Positions 57,179 through 64,000 of a stretch of 64,000 nucleotides of DNA are shown here, in pieces. The notes under the pieces were generated by a model. That model was not told where the DNA came from and ran no database searches. It saw only the letters and a program-made list of their open reading frames with translations. The stretch covers positions 58,814,966 through 58,878,965 of the forward strand of contig OX393576.1 of NCBI GenBank assembly GCA_947652605.1. Direction: 5' to 3'. The position numbers and the translations under genes were made by a program. Source of the DNA: Elmis aenea (taxonomy: Eukaryota; Arthropoda; Insecta; Coleoptera; Elmidae). Position 1 is the stretch's first letter. Each line of letters starts with the position of its first letter.

Positions 57179-58029
57179 TCGGTTTTATCGGAAATCAGGT
57201 TTGCACTGGTGAAGTTAAATTCGGGGAGAAAAAATCCAATTTTCAAAATTCGTTATCACAGACGTTATCTATTATTGGCTTGGGTCCACTTTCCTATCGT
57301 TATGTTTTATACACCATTCGCTTTTGGCAGTGAAATCAAGTAATTTGATGATTCTTTTGATCGCTTTTTATAATCGGAAGTTAAACAACAAAGTTATATA
57401 AATATAATTATTAGGTAGGTATCTGTTGTGTTAGGCAACAATTCAAATCTGTGTTAATGGAACTAGCACAAATTATTATTGTACAATTTCTAAATCCACT
57501 TTTTAATTCATCGAAAATATTTTAATACAATTTGACGAACAAATAAAGGCTAAGGCTCTTTCAGAATTTCCAATAAATTTGGCTAATACTTATTGATCTT
57601 ATTATTATTTATAAAGAATATTATTATTATTTATAAAGCATATTATTTGTTAAAAATACTGGATTGGTTTCGAGACTCCCATTTCTTTGATAAAGAGACA
57701 GAAGTCTCAAAACTGTTCTATTATTTTTACAAAAAAATTTTTTTAAGTTAATAACATGATTAATTTTCAAGTTAATTAAATAACATTGTTATTTTATAGG
57801 TTTTGTGATTGTTTGTTTTGTAAAATTCAACGAAAGTGCAATAATTATTCGAATAACACGTACAATTTTTTATGTTCAATAAATACTGAGATTATCAAGT
57901 AAGTGGGAGTCATTTTATGATTATATCCATATTTTTTACAGAGACTTATTTATTACAATATTTGAAAATTATTAGTAGATCCTACAAAGTTTTCAGTTAG
58001 GCTTTGTTTGCTTTTTCACGGTCCTGAGT
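57179..58029. other. No recognised feature
   Basis: AT-rich DNA; a short tandem 'attattatttataaag' duplication lies near 57600-57640. Confidence 0.45.
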
Positions 58030-58332
58030 TCTGCTCTCAGTGGCGCGCTGTTGGTATTAATCACTGGGGTGCGAACTCATTTCTGGCGCCCTAAATCCAT
58101 ACTTTTAATGTCACAGATAAAAAATGTACAATTAAACAATATTCGATTGAGAGTAGAGAGAAGTTAGTGTTATTTGCTTCGCAAGCTCAAGCGTAATATA
58201 AATGAAAATTGACATTGTCATTTTACTTTTACACCACGTAGTAGTAAACGTAGGTTCGGAGTTCAGAAGCCTGTCGAAATATCGGGAACTTTTCGACATA
58301 AATTTTCGCTAGATGGCGATAAGTCTACGAAT

Positions 58333-58560
58333 TAAATTTAGATTGACAATAAATTAATTAACACTTTTCTACATTTTTAAAATATTATACGGAGCGCTTT
58401 TTACGCTTGGTCAAAATAGTGAAACTTTAAACATATAGAAACTCATTTTTCTTTAAATACAATTCTTAGTCTCATAAAATATTTAATTGTCCTTTAAAAA
58501 CAATAAGCCAGTTTTATAACTAAAATTGATATTTTCCGAGATATCGCGATTTTTCATTAA
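58333..58560 (+). mobile_element. Relic of the 1.9-kb foldback arm
   Basis: Aligns with 30060-30305: 'aatttagattgacaataaat', 'ttttacgcttggtcaaa', 'gtgaaactttaaacat' and 'gagatatcgcgattttt' in the same order. The internal 'tacagggtg' has become 'tacggagcg' and the facing 'accctgta' is lost. Confidence 0.8.
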
Positions 58561-58620
58561 ATCTGGAACATACGATAACGGTCAGATACAAAATTTTATT
58601 GTAATATCTTCAATGATATC

Positions 58621-58652
58621 TGTGTGTTTCCATACTTTTGCGCAGCACTGTA
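58621..58652. mobile_element. Tc1-like terminus fragment
   Basis: 'tgtgtgtttccatacttttg' then 'cgcagcactgta' is nearly identical to 19481-19512. Only one end is seen. Confidence 0.5.
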
Positions 58653-59060
58653 TGTTATGTTTACATGTGATTTTGTTGAATTTATGTGAATTATGTTTAT
58701 GTTTTTGGTCTTTAATATTTTTTTTAACCCTCCATCACATACGTGTCCTGTTCCAATTTAATCTAAATAAAGAAATAAAGTGGCGATTTTGGCCACATCG
58801 GCGTCCTCTATTGGCGATTTTTGCTACTTTAGCGCGCTTTTTTGGCGATCCAAGCAATAATTTACCTGGTCACCCTGAGTGCAAGTGCTATTCCTTTTGT
58901 TCATCAGCTCGTATCGTATTAAAGCAAATTATTTTTAAGGCCGGCATTCCTTTGGGTTCCTTTCGCTTTTGCATGGAAACATATAAAGGCACAATTTTAT
59001 CTCGTTGCATTGCATGCGCCCCCTGATTGGCACCCTTGCACCCCCGGCCCTGTCTGCCCT

Positions 59061-60970
59061 AACAAAGAGTGATCGCAAAATTAGTTTACACCATTTCTAA
59101 GTTTATTTACACAGCTTTAAAAATTCCGTCTTTAGTAACACTAAAATGTTATTTAAAACAGCAAGAAAATTGTCTGAAGTAGGTAGTATTTTTTATATAA
59201 CACGTGTTTATTTGTTTGGTTGCAAATTGTGATTTCATCCTTGGAAAAAACAAGGTTAAGTATCACTATATTTGATCTTAAACTGCAGAACTGGACTAGA
59301 GGCACGTTTGTGCTTTTTTCAAGTAGGCTGCGAAATACTTGCAGTCGACCCCGCTCGAACAAATTGGATAAAATTTAATTTAATATGTTACAACATGTAG
59401 ATAATTAACTTTTAACACGCGTAGGAAGAATTGGGCAATCCAAGAACCATATATATATATTGTTTAGTTGTTATGAAATATATTATTTAATAACTTACAC
59501 TTAGAAAAACGGTTAATTACTAATTTAATACAATTCAATGTTATCTGCATATGCTATTGCAACATTTGTGCGGGTGAAAAGGTCGAATTAAACCGTGTCC
59601 TCAGATAACACATCAGCGTACATACATTATGAAATTTGCGTGCAATTCAGTTTCGCTATTCAATTAAACGTTTTTGCAACTATCTGTGAGCGACTTCAAT
59701 TAGGCTTTAATTAAATTCTTGTTGAGGGAACGATGCGGCGTTGTCATTAATTTTGCTGAATTTTCCTTTTTTACGTGCGTCTCACAATAAATATATACGC
59801 ACGAGTTAGGTTTATAAAAAGTTCGAAAATTACTGGAGCGAACGAAAAGTTCCTGTGAAAAGTTTCATCGAACGGGCAAGTACGCCCGTCAAGCTTTGTA
59901 ACACATGTCATTTACGTTTCCCTTATGTTGAATAAGCGATCGTCATTCTGGTTGAGAACACAAAAGAGTAAAGTAGTGCGTTGAGTGACATAATGACGCA
60001 ATGAACGACTTTATATCTTTATCTCTCTGGAGTGGCGTGAAGGGAGCAACAAACAATACAATATTTCTCAGATGCGAGAAAAGAAATGTTACCCAAGAAG
60101 TGCACTGCTCTTTATAGGGGTTTCTTAATTGCAAATAACCCATCACCGTTACTAATTAGGCAAGTGCTTTGTAGATAATTTTGATTACTACTTTATTTAG
60201 TCACACGTTTTAATCGCGAAAATATTTAAACGTAATCAGATTGTTATTTTTTGATTAGAATATAACTAATACAACGGTAGAATTGTTTTGAATCAGTAGA
60301 AATAACTGAATTAGTGCAATTTAACATACTTTTTTTTACCAATTTAGACCTTTGGAAAAGATTTTTGTTTTGCTTAATAAAATATTATTAAAGTTCGTCC
60401 TATGCTCTCTGAAAATAAATGTTTTGAACCCTGCAGGTTTACCATAATTAAGTTTTACTTGACAAAAAAAGTGTTAAAGTTGACAGTAAATTATTCTGCA
60501 AAGTGAGGCATGCAGATGTTGAGATTAAAATTAATTGTTTCAAAGTTATATTTTAGCGACATAGCGACATAGCTGGCGTTTATTTATGGCAAATTTTAAA
60601 ATTTTAATCATAATTTACGTGTTCAAAATTGAGAACTTTTAAAGCCGATGGTCGTGTCGAATAAAATTGTAGCCCTTTTATTTTATATTACTTGTCGAAT
60701 GCATCAATACAACATATTGTATTTGTCTTTTTCAATTTTTTTTTTCTTTGGCGTATTCAATTTTGATACTTTGCGCATCTGTCTATACAAATTATTTTCT
60801 TGGCGCTATATATTCGGGATTTCGAACGAGTTCTGTCAAATAAGTCGTGGAATAATGTCGGTTTGTGTAACAAAAATGTGTATTTATGGTTTTTTGTTTG
60901 TAAAAAAATGTTTTTTATGTTAAAAGATTTTATTTAACATTGCCTTGACTTTGTCTTCGAGCTGTGATGC
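59061..60970. other. No recognised feature
   Basis: AT-rich DNA with short accidental frames (59153, 59943, 60648). Confidence 0.45.
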
Positions 60971-60971
60971 T

Positions 60972-61555
60972 TACAGGGTGTATGAAATTCGTGTTTAAAC
61001 ATGGGGATCTCATTATAATAGTCAGAGTATAGGTACGAATTCCGCAAAGCGTTTCTTATTCAAGTTTATTTATAGGAATTTACTACGATGACAAGTAATA
61101 GGCTTTAAAAATTTTTAGTTTGTTGATTGGTTGTCATGGTAACGACCTAAACTAAAACGGCTAGGCTGCCTGATTTATAGTGGTTGTTGTCCAAACCACT
61201 ATTTTATAAATTTGATTATTGATGTTGAAGTAAAATACCATGTGTGATACATCAATTAATTCTGTACAAAAATTCTTTCGACTATGTAAATAGCAAAAAT
61301 TGTGCCCACAAGAAAAAATAATGTTAGTCGTCATAAAACAAAAACGAATCGACCTAGAAAAACTAGTGATTACAATCCGATTCTGCTTAAAAAGTTGCTT
61401 AGGCAACGTTTTTACACATTTCAACTGTTTTGTGCCCCAAAAGAATTATAGACGATTTTCAAAAATCGTTTTTTCCGGGTTTTCCTAATTTTCTCCGATA
61501 CCGAATATCGGATACCAGGTATTCAGGTTTAATAACGAATTTCAAACACACTGTA
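60972..61555 (+). mobile_element. DUF4817-like TACAGGG element (copy C), deleted
   Basis: Both termini are present: 'tacagggtgtatgaaattcg' and '...cgaatttcaaacacactgta|ta', an imperfect inverted repeat of about 30 bp. The interior matches the right half of copy B ('gttgattggttgtcatgg', 'ataccatgtgtgatacatca', 'ggttttcctaattttct'). Next to the left end a decayed, minus-oriented version of the coding start is visible. No transposase frame remains. This copy defines both ends of the family. Confidence 0.85.
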
Positions 61556-61557
61556 TA

Positions 61558-62536
61558 TTTTTGAAATTCAGGCAGTTGTTTCAACGCAACGCTCACTTTG
61601 TTTTGTATAAATTATGAGCTTCATAATGCATGAGCAAATTCGTAAGTGGGCGTTTTAACGTGAAATTACACATTTCCAACTCAAAGTTTTGGTAAACTTA
61701 TAAAATTCTTGTTTAAAGTTTCAAAAGCAATCTCATAGCAAATTAATGCAAGTGAAACAAACAGGATCAGTTCTCGGAGCAGTTTGTGAATAGAGTTGAC
61801 TAACATTTGTGTGCGCAAGTATTTAATTATTTCGTTTGTGAACTTTCCAGTTTGTAATTGTAATTTCAGCGTTTGCTTGATCTTTTCGTCCTGCCTACGT
61901 CCGCGTAAATTTTTCGCTGTCGGAATTCTGAGCACGTCAAAAACTCGGAGAATAACTTTATATTACGTATGGTACCGTAATCTTCCGTTAACAACTACAA
62001 TATGTAATCATCATCATTATTCTGGCGACGATTTCCAATTTCTGGCTGGAGAAATTTATGCCAAATGGCCATAGAATTTCTAAACATGTACTGGAATATG
62101 TTGAACTGTGTGTGACAGAACAGTTCTCTAAACCGACTGTGGGAAATAGCTCTCATCTGACATTTGGATACCTAAAGCATGCGACCGATGTAATTATACA
62201 ATACACATCTCCTACTGTGCTTTGAAAGCTGGACTTGAATTCTAACAAATAAAGTGCTATCTACACAGTCGGTTGAAAATAACTTGAGTACTGTTACTAT
62301 GAATATCTCGAAAACTGTCACGACTTTATAATTAATTAGGTGAGCAACAATGTGCAAAATTGTGAGCTTAAACAATTCCGGAAGTAAATGATACAATACG
62401 ATTTTTATTTCTCCTTTGATACCTTCTTTTTGGTTCTAGAGGTAAATTAACGAAAATTGTGATTTTTTTTGTTAGGGAATGAAAACAATCGAATTGCGGT
62501 ATTTGTTTTATATTTTGCCTCCCAATGTTTTTTTTT
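61558..62536. other. No recognised feature
   Basis: AT-rich DNA. Overlapping frames at 61681-61935 and 61796-62074 lie on opposite strands and are not recognised. Confidence 0.45.
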
Positions 62537-62538
62537 TA

Positions 62539-63165
62539 TACAGGGTTTGTAAAAATTGGCGGAAGGGCTACACGGAGCGATGTTCTTCGTAAAATTCTAA
62601 GTCGAAAATCTTAATACGAAAATGTTGTACCATGCTTCCTATGGCCTCAGGAACCATTTAAAGAAAAAAAAAATTGGCAACATTGCATACATTGATTTGC
62701 GTTTGGACATTTTTTTATCAGCAATTTTTACTTAGGTATTTACATTTTTTGTTCGTACTGAAAGCCTTCAGTTCGTAAACATAGCTGCAAACTTTTGGGT
62801 ATCGTAAAACACAAACAAGAAATAATTACGAGAAAAACAGAGATGACAGCTAATGACAATGTTGCCATATGTATTACTGTCATTAAAATCAGTGATTTAC
62901 ATATTTTCAACACCAATTTTCGAAAGGAAGAACACAATATCTAGGAAAAAATACTATTCGAAATCTATTTTTTTCCAAATTGCAGCTTTTTCATTTGCAA
63001 GTATTAAATAATAACGCCTATTAAAGGACTAAATGTCAAAGCTTTGAGGACCTCTTGCAGACACAGCAAGCATGGTACAACATTTTCGTATTAAGATTTT
63101 CGACTTAGAATTTTACGAAGAACATCGCCCGTGTAGCCCTTCCGCCAATTTTTACACACCCTGTA
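62539..63165. mobile_element. TACAGGG element with ~100-bp inverted ends
   Basis: Ends 'ta|tacagggtttgtaaaaattg' and 'aatttttacacaccctgta|ta' with TA duplication. Inverted arms of about 100 bp (62539-62637 and 63069-63165) are nearly identical, including 'ggcggaagggctacac' and 'aatgttgtaccatgctt'. The interior of about 430 bases is unpaired and non-coding, so this member has long terminal repeats rather than full foldback form. Confidence 0.93.
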
Positions 63166-63330
63166 TAGTCAACTTTTTTAAATTCATTTAGGCATCTCCA
63201 TGGATTTTTACGTCAGTAAATAGAAAATAAAATTACCCAAAAAACAATATAAGAACCCATACATTTTAGTTACTAGAAATGAGAAACGTTATAAATATAG
63301 ATTAGGTACATAATAAGAGTTGTAAGAAGC

Positions 63331-63404
63331 ATATTACGCACGAGTGGAAAAGTTGCGCACGGAGCCGCGTAGTGGCGAGTGTGTATTTTCACGAGTGCGT
63401 AATT
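63331..63404. repeat. Imperfect hairpin with GC-rich loop
   Basis: 'attacgcacgagtggaaa' near 63333 pairs imperfectly with 'ttttcacgagtgcgtaat' ending at 63404. The loop 'gcgcacggagccgcgtag' is GC-rich. Possibly the end of an unrecognised repeat. Confidence 0.5.
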
Positions 63405-63520
63405 GCTTTAGAACTCGTGTTATGTAGCATACTTTTTCTACGATCACATAATATGAACATACGATTTTAACGGCTTTTTGGCTAATATGCACTTGTAAAT
63501 ACGTTGTCTTGTAAATTTTT

Positions 63521-63697
63521 ACGTAAGTCTACTTTGACATTTCTAGACAAGTGTGCGTTTTGCTGACCGTGCGTTATAACTCACTTACTAGGCATGCAGG
63601 AAGTGTTTGACGTGAGTCTACTTTGATCATTTCTTTAAAAAACTGTGCTTTTTGCTTATCGTACGTAAGGACCTCCTTACTATGCATGCAGGCTGTA
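63521..63697 (+). repeat. Two-unit tandem repeat, ~88 bp
   Basis: Units 63521-63609 and 63610-63697 both run 'acgt(a/g)agtctactttga' ... 'tttttgct'/'ttttgct' ... 'ttactaggcatgcagg'/'ttactatgcatgcagg'. Diverged duplication, non-coding. Confidence 0.8.
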
Positions 63698-63710
63698 CAG
63701 TAAGAGTCAT

Positions 63711-64000
63711 TTAAGGGTAGTCAGTCACACGGTGACACTAGCGTCGCGAGTCGCGACATCAAATGTCACGACATCGCTTGATATTTGGTGTCGCGGCACT
63801 GGGTGTTCACACGTAAAATATATTTGAGCGTCGCGACATCAAAATAAAAATGGCCGCTCTTGTAACTACAGCAACGAGTGTTGTAGAGCAACTAATTATT
63901 TTAAAGTCACTATATTCTGGAATAGATTTGTCCCATAAACAAGGGTATTGTTAATAATGTTCTAAAATCGTTGGAACATCTATTGAGGACATGATAAATT
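63711..64000 (+). mobile_element. Possible start of a PIF/Harbinger-like element
   Basis: After 'cattta' comes 'agggtagtcagtcacacggt', followed by repeated 'gtcgcgac(a)' motifs on both strands (63743-63840). A short GGG-starting terminus next to TTA fits PIF/Harbinger elements, and dense subterminal motifs are common there. The element runs out of the window, so the second end and the transposase cannot be checked. Confidence 0.4.
63850..63954 (+). CDS. Short frame, possible ORF start of the edge element
   Basis: ATG in fair context (aaaaATGG) opens 34 codons beginning MAALVTTATSVVEQLIILKS and stops at 63952-63954. It follows directly on the repeated gtcgcgac motifs, where an element's open frame would begin. 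Downstream sequence is cut off by the window edge. No domain recognised. Confidence 0.25.
   Translation: MAALVTTATSVVEQLIILKSLYSGIDLSHKQGYC

Larger units (their letters stand above)
58038..59052. mobile_element. hAT element carrying older repeat debris
   Basis: Ends 'cagtggcgcgctgttgg' and 'caccccc ggccctg' are weakly inverted. Flanks 'tctgctct' (58030-58037) and 'tctgccct' (59053-59060) agree at 7 of 8 bases. Both ends carry 'ggggtgc'/'gcacccc' and 'ggcgcc'/'gcgcccc' blocks. Inside are a foldback-arm relic (58333-58560) and a Tc1-like end (58621-58652). The 166-codon frame at 58526-59026 crosses these unrelated pieces and is judged accidental. Confidence 0.7.

Noticed and set aside
58526..59026. 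The longest open frame in the window (166 codons, plus strand)
   Set aside because: It crosses a foldback-arm relic, a Tc1-like terminus and a hAT end, has no recognisable domain and is cysteine/phenylalanine-rich in the manner of a chance frame.
1..64000. Prokaryotic features (operons, Shine-Dalgarno sites, CRISPR, insertion sequences)
   Set aside because: Base composition, element types and absence of coding density all indicate a eukaryotic nuclear genome.

Overview
The window looks like an AT-rich (roughly two-thirds A+T) gene-poor stretch of an insect nuclear genome, probably intergenic or deep-intronic DNA. The evidence is the dense mixture of hAT-type elements and MITEs, a short Helitron with the insect-style TCTATATA / hairpin-CTAG ends, and many TACAGGGTG-ended foldback elements. 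A beetle would fit, but the sequence alone does not fix the order. No bacterial operon logic, rRNA, tRNA or CRISPR array is visible, and no full-length protein gene. The longest open frames are 60-166 codons and mostly accidental.

Layout. 0-9.3 kb: two pairs of dispersed direct repeats (240/7500 and 3046/8841), a short tandem array, one hAT MITE and one truncated copy of a DUF4817-like element. 10.3-12.1 kb: a 1.77-kb non-autonomous hAT element with a perfect 8-bp target duplication. 14.5-25.2 kb: one partial and three complete foldback (palindromic) elements, one hAT MITE and possible mariner debris. 25.2-29.3 kb: no recognised feature. 29.3-31.6 kb: a minus-strand Helitron whose 5' end is interrupted by a 1.92-kb palindrome carrying the C-terminal part of a DDE transposase. 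35.5-43.2 kb: a cluster of hAT elements, several nested, each with an 8-bp duplication. 43.2-44.0 kb: a decayed ~92-bp tandem array. 48.9-49.6, 54.5-55.7 and 62.5-63.2 kb: more foldbacks. 51.1-52.6 kb: an element encoding a broken DUF4817-like N-terminus, split by a hAT MITE. 58.0-59.05 kb: a hAT element loaded with older repeat debris. 63.7 kb to the end: probably the start of a PIF/Harbinger-like element.

The unifying theme is one terminal sequence, TACAGGGTG, usually flanked by TA. It closes at least seven palindromic or inverted-repeat elements and the DUF4817-like elements. Two halves of one known kind of insect transposase (DUF4817-type helix-turn-helix N-terminus; DDE C-terminus with a WPPRTPDLT-type motif) sit in two different elements that share these ends. 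This suggests that a single IS630/Tc1/mariner-like transposase moved the whole set.

Genes. A few short frames with splice-like borders could be exons of unseen host genes. The best is at 37543-37728 on the minus strand. All are low-confidence candidates without a recognised family.
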